Shown here piece by piece: positions 25,355-34,091 of a DNA stretch of 64,000 bases. A program made the translations under genes and the position numbers. The stretch is from Halopiger goleimassiliensis (lineage in GTDB: Archaea > Halobacteriota > Halobacteria > Halobacteriales > Natrialbaceae), in assembly GCF_000455345.1 (NCBI RefSeq), contig NZ_HG315690.1:819742-883741 (forward strand), in the 5' to 3' direction. The notes under the pieces are model-generated. The model was not told where the DNA came from, did not search any database, and worked only from the letters and a program-made list of their open reading frames with translations. Each line of letters begins with the position of its first letter. The stretch's first letter is position 1.

Positions 25355-27094
25355 ATGAGCCAGGAGTCACAGGGGGACTCGCCCGTGGAGGGCAAACCCG
25401 ACGATCTACCGAGCAGCGAAGTCACGGAGGGGACCGAACGGGCACCCCACCGTGCGATGTTCCGGGCGATGGGCTACGACGACGAGGACCTCTCCTCGCC
25501 GATGATCGGCGTCGCGAACCCGGCGGCCGACATCACGCCGTGTAACGTCCATCTGGACGACGTCGCGGAGTCGGCCTACGAGGGGGTCGACGAGGCCGGC
25601 GGGATGCCCATCGAGTTCGGGACGATCACCATCTCCGACGCCATCTCGATGGGCCACGAGGGGATGAAAGCCTCGCTGATCTCCCGAGAGGTCATCGCCG
25701 ACTCCGTCGAACTGGTCGCGTTCGGCGAGCGCATGGACGGCCTCGTGACCATCGGCGGCTGTGACAAGAACATGCCGGGCATGATGATGGCCGCCATCCG
25801 CGCGGATCTGCCCAGCGTCTTCCTCTACGGCGGATCGATCATGCCGGGCGAACACGACGGTCGGGAGATCACGATCCAGAACGTCTTCGAGGGCGTCGGT
25901 GCCGTCGCCGACGGCGACATGAGCGAGGACGAACTCGACGAGATGGAGCGCAACGCCTGCCCCGGCGCTGGAGCCTGCGGCGGGATGTTCACGGCCAACA
26001 CGATGTCCTCCATCTCCGAAGCGATCGGGTTCGCCCCCCTCGGTGCGGCCTCCCCGCCGGCCGAACACCACGGCCGGTACACGGTCGCCCGCGAGAGCGG
26101 GAAACTCGCCGTGGAGGCCGTCGAGAAGGGCATCCGGCCCTCCGATTTCCTCTCCCGGGAGTCTTTCGAGAACGCCATCGCCTTGCAGGTCGCCGTCGGC
26201 GGCTCGACCAACGCCGTGCTCCACCTGCTGGCGATGGCCGCCGAAGCCGGCGTCGACCTCGACGTCGAGGACTTCAACGAGATCAGCCGACGTACCCCGA
26301 AGATCGCCAACCTCCAGCCCGGCGGCGAGAAGGTGATGAACGACCTCCACGAGGTCGGCGGCGTCCCCGTGGTGTTGCGGGAACTGCTCGAGCACGACCT
26401 GCTGCACGGCGACGCGCTGACGGTCACCGGCGAGACGATGGCCGAGGCGCTCGAGCGCGACGACCCGCCCCGCATTTCGGACCTCGACGCCGACTTCCTG
26501 CACACCGTCGACGATCCGATCCACGAGCGCGGTGCGATCCGCATCCTGACGGGCAACCTCGCGCCCGAGGGTGCGGTCATCAAGATCACCGGCGAGGACC
26601 ACCTCCACCACGAGGGGCCGGTCCGCATCTTCGAGAACGAGGAGAACGCGATGAAGTACGTCCAGGAGGGGCGCGTCGAGACGGGCGACGTCATCGGCAT
26701 CCGCAACGAAGGCCCCCGAGGCGGCCCCGGCATGCGGGAGATGCTCGGCGTCACCTCAGCCGTGGCGGGCCAGGGGCACGCCGAGGACGTGGCGCTCTTT
26801 ACCGACGGCCGGTTCTCCGGCGCGACCCGCGGGTTCTCGATCGGCCACGTCGCACCCGAGGCCGCCGTCGGCGGTCCCATCGCCGCCCTCGAGGACGGCG
26901 ACACCGTCACCATCGACATCGACGACCTCGAACTCTCAGTGGACCTCAGCGACGAGGAGATCGAACGCCGACTCGCGGAGCGGGATCTCCCCGAACCGCA
27001 GTACACGAGCGGCGTGTTGGCGAAGTACGGTCGCGACTTCGACTCCGCGGCGAACGGTGCCGTGACGAACCCCGCGGCGAAGCGCGACGACTGA
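25355..27094 (+). CDS. ilvD: Dihydroxy-acid dehydratase IlvD
   Basis: This 579-residue Fe-S dehydratase of valine, leucine and isoleucine synthesis converts 2,3-dihydroxy acids to 2-oxo acids. The cluster cysteines are in [11 protein letters not shown] and [50 protein letters not shown] and the C-terminal [20 protein letters not shown] are family hallmarks. The start is [10 protein letters not shown]; an earlier start at 25244 would overlap unlikely sequence. CCTTTATGCG about 28 nt upstream is a fair promoter box. No other branched-chain gene is adjacent. Confidence 0.96.
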   Translation: MSQESQGDSPVEGKPDDLPSSEVTEGTERAPHRAMFRAMGYDDEDLSSPMIGVANPAADITPCNVHLDDVAESAYEGVDEAGGMPIEFGTITISDAISMGHEGMKASLISREVIADSVELVAFGERMDGLVTIGGCDKNMPGMMMAAIRADLPSVFLYGGSIMPGEHDGREITIQNVFEGVGAVADGDMSEDELDEMERNACPGAGACGGMFTANTMSSISEAIGFAPLGAASPPAEHHGRYTVARESGKLAVEAVEKGIRPSDFLSRESFENAIALQVAVGGSTNAVLHLLAMAAEAGVDLDVEDFNEISRRTPKIANLQPGGEKVMNDLHEVGGVPVVLRELLEHDLLHGDALTVTGETMAEALERDDPPRISDLDADFLHTVDDPIHERGAIRILTGNLAPEGAVIKITGEDHLHHEGPVRIFENEENAMKYVQEGRVETGDVIGIRNEGPRGGPGMREMLGVTSAVAGQGHAEDVALFTDGRFSGATRGFSIGHVAPEAAVGGPIAALEDGDTVTIDIDDLELSVDLSDEEIERRLAERDLPEPQYTSGVLAKYGRDFDSAANGAVTNPAAKRDD

Positions 27095-27121
27095 CGAGAC
27101 CGATCCGATCGAGTCAGGCTG

Positions 27122-27592
27122 ATGGTAATTCCAGACATCTCCCCTGCGATCCCCGACGACGCCGACGCGCTCGCCGCCGTCTACCGGAGCGCGTACCGGG
27201 AGAACCGGGAACTCGGCTTCCCCGCGAAGGCGGAGTCGGTCACGGCCGCGATCGTCTCGACCTGGATCGCGGAGGCGCGCGTCTACGTCGCTACCGTCGA
27301 GGACGAACTCGTCGGTGGCGTCCGGATCGAGGAGACGGCCCCGGACCGGGCGAAACTCAGCCGACTCGGCGTCCACGAGGAGTGGAAAGGCAACGGGATC
27401 GGGAGCGAACTCGTCGACCACGCCGAGCAGGCGGCTCGAGACCGCGGCTTCGATACGGTGTGGCTGACTACCCCGCCGGAGCACCCGTTTCTCCCCGCGT
27501 TCTATCGCGGCCGCGGCTACGAGAAGACCGGCGACTACCCGCTCGAGTACCGCGACTACGACGAGATCGTCATGGAAAAGCGGCTCCGATAA
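27122..27592 (+). CDS. GNAT family N-acetyltransferase
   Basis: This 156-residue GNAT protein has an N-terminal AIPDDADALAAVYRSAYREN, the acetyl-CoA binding motif SRLGVHEEWKGNGIGSEL with VDHAEQAARDRGFDTVWL, and the final strand pair PAFYRGRGYEKTGDYPLEY. The acceptor is unknown. It begins 27 bp after ilvD and may be cotranscribed. It ends 10 bp before the convergent mobA. Confidence 0.88.
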   Translation: MVIPDISPAIPDDADALAAVYRSAYRENRELGFPAKAESVTAAIVSTWIAEARVYVATVEDELVGGVRIEETAPDRAKLSRLGVHEEWKGNGIGSELVDHAEQAARDRGFDTVWLTTPPEHPFLPAFYRGRGYEKTGDYPLEYRDYDEIVMEKRLR

Positions 27593-27602
27593 TCGAATCG
27601 GC

Positions 27603-28247
27603 TCACCCCTCGGAGCGATCTCCATCCTGCTCGAGTCGTCGCCGCACGTCCTCCAGTTCCGTCCGCGTCTCGACGCTTTCGAACGTCGCCGGACCGACGC
27701 AATCGAGGTCCTGCTCGGAGACCGTGACGGTCTCGAGGCGATCGACCGCGTCGAAGACGCGCTCGTCGTCGGACTCGAGGACCTGCTCGCAGGCGGCCCG
27801 CATCGCGTCGGTCCGGTAGACGGCCTGGAAGGGTTGTCGGTAACCATCCGTGAGACGAACGAGCGCGCCGTCGTGGCCTCGCGCTCGCTCGGCCAACACC
27901 TCGAGCAGGTCCGGATCGACGAAGGGCATGTCGCAGGGGACGACGGCGGCGTACTCCCGGTCGATCGCGGCCAGACCCGCGTGAACGCCGGCGACCGGGC
28001 CACGATCCGGAACCCGATCGACCGAGAACCGTACGTCGGCGTGGCCGGCCAGCGCGTCTCGGAACGGATCGACCTGCGCCGGGCGGCAGTTGACCACGAC
28101 CGGGGCTGTGACCCGAGCCAGTCGGCCGACGACCCGTCGAACTAGCGGTTCGTCGCCGATCCGCGCGAGCGCCTTGTCCCGGTCGCCGAAGCGCGTCGAG
28201 AAACCGCCGGCGACGACCAGCCCGGCGAGCGATCGATCGGACGTCAC
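27603..28247 (-). CDS. mobA: Molybdenum cofactor guanylyltransferase MobA
   Basis: This 214-residue nucleotidyltransferase attaches GMP to molybdopterin. The motif LVVAGGFSTRFGDRDKALA fits the LxxGxSxRxGxxK loop. VDRVPDRGPVAGVHAGL and YAAVVPCDMPFVDPDLLEVL are MobA landmarks. The start is a GTG (MTSDRSLAG) 26 nt from a TATA-like GCTTATCTT, consistent with a leaderless mRNA. The upstream control region contains a 16-bp palindrome. It links functionally with the tungstate/molybdate importer at 8.8-11.3 kb. Confidence 0.87.
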   Translation of the reverse strand: MTSDRSLAGLVVAGGFSTRFGDRDKALARIGDEPLVRRVVGRLARVTAPVVVNCRPAQVDPFRDALAGHADVRFSVDRVPDRGPVAGVHAGLAAIDREYAAVVPCDMPFVDPDLLEVLAERARGHDGALVRLTDGYRQPFQAVYRTDAMRAACEQVLESDDERVFDAVDRLETVTVSEQDLDCVGPATFESVETRTELEDVRRRLEQDGDRSEG

Positions 28248-28269
28248 GTCACCGCTTTCCGAGGAACGA

Positions 28270-28297
28270 AAGATAAGCGTTGGTGATACGTTTCACC
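28270..28297 (-). promoter_or_regulatory. mobA promoter with a palindromic operator candidate
   Basis: On the minus strand GCTTATCTT (28270-28278) has TATA spacing to the GTG start at 28247. Immediately upstream, 28282-28297 is a 16-bp near-perfect palindrome (GGTGATACGTTTCACC, one mismatched pair), a possible regulator site overlapping the BRE. Confidence 0.4.
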
Positions 28298-28438
28298 ATA
28301 TCGATAGGTTTCGGCGGACGCTCGGGTCGAATCGATAGACTGCGGCGAGTCGTCGCCTCATCTCAACTGTGAGAATCACGGATATTTACACTCTCGAGGG
28401 GCTAATTCCCGCGTTCTTACCGTTTCTCGAGCAAGAAA

Positions 28439-28447
28439 GCTTATACC
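28439..28447 (+). promoter_or_regulatory. TATA box before the 108-residue conserved gene
   Basis: GCTTATACC lies about 27 nt before the ATG at 28470, the spacing expected for a leaderless transcript. Confidence 0.45.
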
Positions 28448-28469
28448 GACCGATTCGACTCATCGAAGC

Positions 28470-28796
28470 ATGGCACGCGATACTCCGGTACGCAGCCAGA
28501 CAGCACAGGACGACGACGCACTCCCGAATCTCGTGACAATCGTCGGTCGCGGCGTTCCCTCGAAGTTCGAGATCGCCGTCGACGGCGAACTCGAGATGGT
28601 CGGCGACGACCCCGTCGCAGAGGCGACGATCGTCACGGAACAGGTCGCCGAGGGCACGATCGACGTCGGCGTCCAGCGGTTCCGATTCTCCGGCGAGATG
28701 GCCAACGTCCGCCTCGTCGACTGGAACGGCGTCCCCGCGCCCGAATCGCCCAGTACCCCGAACGTCCACGTCGACTACAACGTTCCCCAGCGATAA
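28470..28796 (+). CDS. Conserved halobacterial protein of unknown function, 108 residues
   Basis: The protein begins MARDTPVRSQTAQDDDALPN and has a beta-rich core: LVTIVGRGVPSKFEIAVDGE, LEMVGDDPVAEATIVTEQVA, IDVGVQRFRFSGEMANVRLV, ending NVHVDYNVPQR. No signal peptide, membrane helix or metal motif is present. Good codon bias and a well-spaced TATA box support it as a real gene, probably a small soluble beta-sandwich. I do not recognise a named family. Confidence 0.7.
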   Translation: MARDTPVRSQTAQDDDALPNLVTIVGRGVPSKFEIAVDGELEMVGDDPVAEATIVTEQVAEGTIDVGVQRFRFSGEMANVRLVDWNGVPAPESPSTPNVHVDYNVPQR

Positions 28797-28944
28797 GCCA
28801 CAGTTCTTCGCTCGAGACGTCGATTTCTCCCGGTTTTTCGTCCCGTCGGCGATAGCCTGACGGTCGACGGCGACGGTTGCATCCGTTCCCAGGCGTTGCC
28901 ACCGTCGAAACCCCCTTTGATCGGGAGGCGCTACGATCCGGGGA

Positions 28945-29913
28945 ATGCCAACCGCGACCGTCTCGAGCGGTGCCCGCCTCCACGTCGGCTTCCAGAACCT
29001 CTCGCTGGCCCGGCAACGGCTCTACGGCGGCATCGGCGTGGGCCTCGCGGAGCCGCGGGTCACCGTCAGCGCCGAACCCGCCTCCGAAATTCGAACGGCG
29101 GATCCGCTCGTCCGCGAGTACGCGTCCCGTGCCGTCGACGTCCTCGACGTCCCGGGCGTCTCGGTGTCGCTCGAGGAAGGCCTGCCGCGCCACGTCGGCC
29201 TCGGCAGCGGCACGCAACTCGCGCTCTCGGTGCTTGCCGCGACGGCCCGAGCCCACGGCCTCGAGCCCCGCGTTCGCGAGCACGCGCCGGCGATGGGACG
29301 AGGCGGTCGCAGCGGCGTCGGCGTCGCCACCTTCGAGGACGGCGGCTTCGTCGTCGACGCGGGCCACCCGACGAACCGGTTCACCACCGAACCGCCCGCG
29401 GAGGGCGACTGGACCGTGCCGCCGGTCGTCGCGCGCCACGACGTGCCCGCCGAGTGGCGATTCCTCGTCGTCGTCCCCGACGCCGAACCGGGTCGCAGCG
29501 GCGACGACGAGGACGCGAGCATGCGTAGCGTCGTCGAACGTGCCGACCCCGCGGTCGCGGACGAAATCGCCGGCGTCGTCACCCGCAAACTCCTCCCCGC
29601 GGCCGCGGAAGGCCGACTCGAGGCCTTCGGTGAGGCGATCGCCGAGATCGGTCGCAAAAACGGTACCTGGTACACCGACGCCCAGGGCGGCGTCTTCCGT
29701 CCGCCAGCGGGCGAACTCGTCGAAGCGCTCGCGGACTGTCCCGTCCTGTCGGGCGTCGGTCAGTCCTCGTGGGGCCCGGTCGTCTACGGGGTCACCGATC
29801 GACAGCACGCCGGAGAGGCCCGATCCGCGGCCGCGGACGCGCTCGAGGAACTGGGGCTCGAGGGTCGGATCGTCGTCACGACGGCAGCGGACGAGGGCGC
29901 ACGCGTTCGGTAG
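28945..29913 (+). CDS. GHMP-fold protein like beta-RFAP synthase
   Basis: This 322-residue protein resembles beta-ribofuranosylaminobenzene 5'-phosphate synthase, the GHMP-superfamily enzyme that condenses PRPP with p-hydroxybenzoate or aminobenzoate in methanopterin synthesis. Supporting segments are SGARLHVGFQNLSLARQRLYG, GLPRHVGLGSGTQLALSVLA (GHMP-like glycine loop), APAMGRGGRSGVGVATFEDG and the C-terminal VGQSSWGPVVYGVTD. Halobacteria do not make methanogenic levels of methanopterin, so the product here is uncertain; a modified pterin or an unrelated aryl riboside is possible. It is a monocistronic gene with CCTTTGATCG near 28915 as possible TATA. Confidence 0.8.
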   Translation: MPTATVSSGARLHVGFQNLSLARQRLYGGIGVGLAEPRVTVSAEPASEIRTADPLVREYASRAVDVLDVPGVSVSLEEGLPRHVGLGSGTQLALSVLAATARAHGLEPRVREHAPAMGRGGRSGVGVATFEDGGFVVDAGHPTNRFTTEPPAEGDWTVPPVVARHDVPAEWRFLVVVPDAEPGRSGDDEDASMRSVVERADPAVADEIAGVVTRKLLPAAAEGRLEAFGEAIAEIGRKNGTWYTDAQGGVFRPPAGELVEALADCPVLSGVGQSSWGPVVYGVTDRQHAGEARSAAADALEELGLEGRIVVTTAADEGARVR

Positions 29914-30062
29914 CCGTCTGTAGCGGCGGTGAGCACGATAACCGCGAGCAGGGAGCGAGAAGCTTTTGATCGACCGTTTGCCGGGTGCGGTCGCAGAGCG
30001 ACCTGACACAGAGCAATCGGTCGGCCCACAAACGGTATGCGTCTGCCCGCGTAGTGGTCGGT

Positions 30063-30899
30063 ATGGAGCGGATGCCGCTGGGAGTCTCGCGGCTGGATCG
30101 GACGATTGGCGGGGGTGCGCCCGCGGGCAGCGTCGTCCTGGCGGCCGGCGAATCCGGGGCCGGTGCCCGCGAGTTCTGTTATACGAGCGCGATCATGAAC
30201 GGCCTCGCCATCGCCGGGGACGAGCTGTTCGATCTGCACTACGGAGATCTCACCGGGGCCGCGACGGTCCCGGACGAGATCCATTACGTCTCGTTCACCG
30301 ACGAACGCAACGCGGTGATCGACGAGATGACGGTCGTGATGGACGACGACCTCGTCAGCGCGGGGATGGACGACGTCGAGTACGTCGAACTGGCCCAGGA
30401 GTACTTCCAGCTGACCGCCGTCCCGCGGGAGTGGTACGCACCCGGCCCGACCGACATCACCGAACTCGGGCACAACGCCGGCGGGACGAACGTCCTCGAG
30501 GCGTTCGCCGACTACCTGACCGAACACGCGGCCGGCAACCTCGTCGTCGTCGACTCGATCACCGACCTGATCGCGGTCGCCGACCACCACCTCGAGTGGT
30601 CCGACCTCACGGTCCTGCTGAAGGGGCTCGCGCGGGCCTCCCACCGCTGGGGCGGGATCATCCTCCTGCTGGTCAACGCAGACGTCCTCTCGGGGACGCA
30701 ACTCGGGCGACTCAAGGAGGCGACCGACGGGACATTCCGGTTCGAGTGGGAAAGCGGCGGCTCCGAGCGCGCCCGGACGCTCGTCGTCGAACAGTTCCGG
30801 GGCGTCCTCTCCCGCCTCGAGGACGAGGACATCGTCCGGTTCGATACGGAGGTCCACGACGGCGGCTTCGACATCAGCAACGTGCGAAAGATTCGTTGA
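30063..30899 (+). CDS. RecA/KaiC-like protein with a degenerate P-loop
   Basis: This 278-residue RecA-superfamily protein resembles the RAD55/KaiC-like HTR-type proteins of halobacteria. LGVSRLDRTIGGGAPAGSVV and a Walker B-like NLVVVDSITDLIA are present. The P-loop position reads GESGAGARE, without the Lys-Ser/Thr needed for normal nucleotide binding. DDVEYVELAQEYFQL and the C-terminal VVEQFRGVLSRLEDEDIVRF follow. It is probably a regulatory or structural member rather than an active ATPase. The start at 30063 is preferred because the upstream extension is poor in acidic residues. Confidence 0.78.
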   Translation: MERMPLGVSRLDRTIGGGAPAGSVVLAAGESGAGAREFCYTSAIMNGLAIAGDELFDLHYGDLTGAATVPDEIHYVSFTDERNAVIDEMTVVMDDDLVSAGMDDVEYVELAQEYFQLTAVPREWYAPGPTDITELGHNAGGTNVLEAFADYLTEHAAGNLVVVDSITDLIAVADHHLEWSDLTVLLKGLARASHRWGGIILLLVNADVLSGTQLGRLKEATDGTFRFEWESGGSERARTLVVEQFRGVLSRLEDEDIVRFDTEVHDGGFDISNVRKIR

Positions 30900-30963
30900 C
30901 CGATCCCCACGCGTGCAGCGCCGGCAACAACCCTTATCAGCCGCTCGCACCAAGCCGCTGGAA

Positions 30964-31821
30964 ATGGCGAGCGATGACGCGGATGGGGGATCGATCTCCG
31001 TGTCGCTTCCGGCCGAGGTCGACGACTGGCTCGCCGCAACCGCCGAGCGACGCGACGAGGACAGGGCAACGACCTGTCGACGGCTGCTCTCTGCCGTCCA
31101 CGAGGTCACGACGGGGGCGGACGATCCCGTCGACCCCGAACGGATTGTGGACCTCGAGCGCGAACTCGAGGAGCAACGCGAGGAGTACACGGAGTTGATC
31201 GAAGACGTCCGCTCGCGCGTGATCCAGGTCAAACGCGAGACCGACGGCCGGGCACCGGCCGATCACGACCACGAGGCGTACGCGAGCGACGCGGATCTCG
31301 AGGCGCTCGCGGCGGACCTCGAGTCGATCGTCGCCGACCTCGAGCGCCTCGAGGACCGGCTCGAGGGCGGGTTCGACAACTTCGAGGAGGTGCTCGACCA
31401 CCTGCTCGATCGAACGGACGCGCTGGAGAACCGCGCGGCGGTCCTCGCCAGAACGATCCTCGACGTGCGCGACCGACAGGAGACGCTGCTGGAACGGGAG
31501 CGTCGCCGACGGAGAGTCGAAGAGCTTCAACTCGCCGCGAACCAGCTGGGCGTGCGGACGGCCGCCTGTGAGGAGTGTGGCGCGTCGGTCGACGTCGCCC
31601 TGTTGACCGCACCGGAGTGTCCGGCGTGTGCCTCGCCCGTCGCGGACGTCGCGGAGAACACGTCCTGGTTCGGCTCGCACACCCTCGTCACCGGCGATCC
31701 GCCGGCGCTCGAGGGCGAGGTGGCCGACGCCGAACCCGCGGAGGAACTCTACGACGTGATCGAGGCCGACGCGACGGACGACGCCGGCCCGACGCCGAGC
31801 CTCGAGAGGGAGCAGCGATGA
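30964..31821 (+). CDS. Coiled-coil protein with C-terminal zinc ribbon
   Basis: This 285-residue protein begins MASDDADGGSISVSLPAEVD, with an RHH-like N-terminal segment (VSLPAEVDDWLAATAERRDE). It continues with about 130 residues of heptad-like acidic and leucine-rich helix (IVDLERELEEQREEYTELIE and LESIVADLERLEDRLEGG). The C-terminal zinc ribbon has CEECGASVDVALLTAPECPAC. The stop overlaps the start of the next gene. CCTTATCAG near 30930-30938 is a promoter candidate about 30 nt upstream. It may be a DNA-bound or scaffold protein; the function is unknown. Confidence 0.72.
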   Translation: MASDDADGGSISVSLPAEVDDWLAATAERRDEDRATTCRRLLSAVHEVTTGADDPVDPERIVDLERELEEQREEYTELIEDVRSRVIQVKRETDGRAPADHDHEAYASDADLEALAADLESIVADLERLEDRLEGGFDNFEEVLDHLLDRTDALENRAAVLARTILDVRDRQETLLERERRRRRVEELQLAANQLGVRTAACEECGASVDVALLTAPECPACASPVADVAENTSWFGSHTLVTGDPPALEGEVADAEPAEELYDVIEADATDDAGPTPSLEREQR

Positions 31822-32435
31822 GCGAGGACGACCCGGCGGACGAGACGGGCTCGAGCCCGGAAGAGCGTCCCGATTCCCCGCCGGGATCGAACGGTAGCGA
31901 CGGCGACCCGGACGCGACGGGCTCGAGCGTCGACGAACCGGACGTCACGGACTCAGTCGACGACTCGCGTGTGCCGGCTCCGACCGCGGCGGACGTCACG
32001 GATGGCGGGGGAGAGACGGTCCGATACACTGGCCCCGACGTCGACGCTGCCGGAGAAACGGAGGGCGACGACGATCGCGTCCCCCTGTCGGACCTCGCCG
32101 ACCGGGTCGCCGATCGCGACGCCGACGGGGCGACCGCCGATCCCGACGGGCTGTTCGAACGGGAAGACGTCGCCGACATCGACCGCGACCGCCTCTGGCA
32201 GCGCCTCGAGGAGGAAGACCCACCGGAGCCGGAACCGATGCCGGGCGAACGCGACGTCCGGGAAGTCGACGCCCACGCCTACTGTCACGGCTGCGAGCAC
32301 TTCGCGGAGCCGCCGACCGTCGCCTGTCGCCACGAAGAGGCGACTATCCTCGAGATTCCTTCCCTGGGAACGTTCCGTGTCGCGGATTGTCCTGTCGTCC
32401 GCGAGGAAGAGCGACTCGAGGAACGGGACCACTGA
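31818..32435 (+). CDS. Acidic protein with a C-terminal Cys/His metal-binding domain
   Basis: This 205-residue protein starts at the ATG overlapping the previous stop (ATGA), so the two are translationally coupled. The first 120 residues are low-complexity and acidic. The folded part is at the end: DRDRLWQRLEEEDPPEPEP, then DAHAYCHGCEHFAEPPTVAC (Cys-His-Cys-His cluster), RHEEATILEIPSLGTFRVAD and CPVVREEERLEERDH. Four cysteines and two histidines could bind zinc. It probably works with the upstream coiled-coil zinc protein. Confidence 0.72.
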   Translation: MSEDDPADETGSSPEERPDSPPGSNGSDGDPDATGSSVDEPDVTDSVDDSRVPAPTAADVTDGGGETVRYTGPDVDAAGETEGDDDRVPLSDLADRVADRDADGATADPDGLFEREDVADIDRDRLWQRLEEEDPPEPEPMPGERDVREVDAHAYCHGCEHFAEPPTVACRHEEATILEIPSLGTFRVADCPVVREEERLEERDH

Positions 32436-32864
32436 CGACCACGCAGTCGATCGAGCGGCGCGGGATCGTGTTAGATACTACCGTGGGGTATCAGTTCTGA
32501 ACACCACGAAAGCCCCTGCGCCGCTCGACTCCTGCGACTCGCTGCGCGCCGCCTCCGGCGGTGCTTGCGTCGTCTCGTACGTCGAGCGACGCAGCCCCTT
32601 TCATTCCCACCCGCGGTGGCTTCCCGGGCAGCCGATACGGATGGGGATGAAAGGGGCTGGCGTTGAGCGAACGCTTTGCGTTCGCGATCCGTGAGGGAGC
32701 AGCCTCTCTCGGGGCAGGGAAAGCGTGCAGCAAGCCCATCGACTGGATGGCATCGGGAGCTTCCGTGGTGGTCGCACTCATTTCGGTACTGCAGACGCGG
32801 ACTCCGACCACCACCGGGGCGCGGGACGTGAGGATTTTTGCTCTCGGATCGACTACCGTCGGAC
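32436..32864. other. Non-coding region containing a structured repeat-like element
   Basis: There is no supported gene in these 429 bases. The part from about 32505 to 32690 has strong potential to fold (see the repeat entry). The remainder leads to the TFS gene, for which AGGATTTTTGC (about 32831-32841) is a likely promoter box. Confidence 0.5.
32593..32685. repeat. Inverted-repeat element, candidate MITE or structured RNA
   Basis: AGCCCCTTTCATTCCCA at 32593-32609 pairs with TGGGGATGAAAGGGGCT at 32642-32658 with one mismatch. Right after it, GCGAACG/CGTTCGC (32667-32673 and 32679-32685) forms a 7-bp hairpin with loop CTTTG. A further copy of AAGCCCCT lies at about 32510. A minus-strand ORF over it is compositionally unlike neighbouring proteins. 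Confidence 0.6.
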
Positions 32865-33194
32865 ATGCAATTCTGCGACGAGTGCGGTTCGATGATGAAA
32901 GCCGACGGCGACCGGATGGTCTGTACGAACGAGGCGTGTGCGGCCTCGAGCGAACGGGACAGCGACCTCGAAGACCAGTTCGTGACGACCGAGAGCCAGT
33001 CCGATGACGACGTCATCGAGTCGACCGAGGACGCCAACTTCGAGGGCAAACCCAAATCGACCGACGTCGTCTGCGACGAGTGTGGCACCCAGGAGGCCTG
33101 GTACACGCTCAAACAGACCGCCTCCGCCGACGAACCGCCGACGCGGTTTTTCAAGTGTACCGAGTGTGGCCACCGGTGGCGCGAGTACAACTGA
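32865..33194 (+). CDS. tfs: Transcription elongation/cleavage factor TFS
   Basis: This 109-residue archaeal homologue of TFIIS and RPB9-type subunits rescues backtracked RNA polymerase by stimulating transcript cleavage. The N-terminal zinc ribbon is MQFCDECGSMMKADGDRMVC. The C-terminal ribbon is VVCDECGTQEAWYTLKQT with FKCTECGHRWREYN. The acidic catalytic hairpin ASADEPPTRFF is present with its Asp-Glu pair. The intervening linker is acidic. The start is the ATG of MQFCDEC. Confidence 0.95.
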   Translation: MQFCDECGSMMKADGDRMVCTNEACAASSERDSDLEDQFVTTESQSDDDVIESTEDANFEGKPKSTDVVCDECGTQEAWYTLKQTASADEPPTRFFKCTECGHRWREYN

Positions 33195-33290
33195 GCCGTG
33201 CTGGGCAGCCGACCGTGACGACTGATCCGTGATCGTCGGGGGCCGTCCAACCCAGCGTCACCGACTGATCGACCCTGCGCCGACGGGTGG

Positions 33291-33300
33291 GTTTATAATC
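33291..33300 (+). promoter_or_regulatory. TATA box for the seven-helix membrane protein
   Basis: GTTTATAATC lies about 27 nt before the ATG at 33324, a canonical position for a leaderless transcript. Confidence 0.5.
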
Positions 33301-33323
33301 GTTCCGCGAGCCACCGCTACGTG

Positions 33324-34091
33324 ATGACAGTTCGGTTCGCAGCCGACGACCCCGGTACGACGGTCGCCATCGCACAACTGCTCGCGTATCTGGTGATCGG
33401 CGGGACGGCAGCCGTCTTGCTCTACTACCTGGCGCAGTACGTCCGCCACGTGCTCGCCGACGGCTCCGGCTACCAGTCGTGGTACCTGTTCGTCGGCGTC
33501 GGTGCCGGCGTCGTCTACGCCGTCGCCGGAATCGGGTCGGTCCTCCTCGAGTCGACCTGGATCGATTCGTTCGTCGACGGCGCGATCCTGTTTTTCATCC
33601 TCTTTCTCGCGTTAGGCATTCGGGCGATGTACCTCGCCGACCCCGGCGGGGTCGGCCGCTCGAGTCGGCTCCCGGTCTGGGTCGACTACGCCGTCGTCGC
33701 CGTTTTCGTCGCCGCCTGGTGGGGGACGTTCCTGGTCGATACGACCTGGACGCGACCGGTCGTCGCGGTCGGCTGGATACTCACCTCGATCTGGGCGGTC
33801 GGCTACGCCGTGCTGGCGGTCCGACGCCACGAGGGGACGACGTTCGCCGCGCTCACTCGCCACCTCCTGCCGACGATCGTCTGCGTCGTCGCCGTCGTCT
33901 TCGTCGACCTGCTCACCCGGTTCGCCGGGGCGTACGTCGCCGTCGCGGACGCCGTCTGGCTCGTCGGCACGACCCTGGTCGGCGCGTTCCTGTTCAACAC
34001 CGCCGTCGCCATCCGCCAGCAGGGCGGCGAACTCGAGCGGCTGTACGACTGGACCACCTGGCGGGAACAGCGCCTCGAGGACGGCGACTGA
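33324..34091 (+). CDS. Predicted seven-helix membrane protein
   Basis: This 255-residue integral membrane protein has about seven hydrophobic segments, for example AIAQLLAYLVIGGTAAVLLY, LFVGVGAGVVYAVAGIGSVL, GAILFFILFLALGIRAMYL, YAVVAVFVAAWWGTFLV and VWLVGTTLVGAFLFNTAVA. It ends in a charged cytoplasmic tail (WTTWREQRLEDGD). Lysine is absent, so it is not a retinal protein. The function is unknown; the seven-helix architecture suggests a sensor or transporter-like role. Confidence 0.72.
   Translation: MTVRFAADDPGTTVAIAQLLAYLVIGGTAAVLLYYLAQYVRHVLADGSGYQSWYLFVGVGAGVVYAVAGIGSVLLESTWIDSFVDGAILFFILFLALGIRAMYLADPGGVGRSSRLPVWVDYAVVAVFVAAWWGTFLVDTTWTRPVVAVGWILTSIWAVGYAVLAVRRHEGTTFAALTRHLLPTIVCVVAVVFVDLLTRFAGAYVAVADAVWLVGTTLVGAFLFNTAVAIRQQGGELERLYDWTTWREQRLEDGD

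Noticed and set aside
32491-32814. 107-residue minus-strand ORF over the inverted-repeat element
   Set aside because: It spans the repeat arms and has non-halophilic composition, so I treat it as a chance reading of a structured element.
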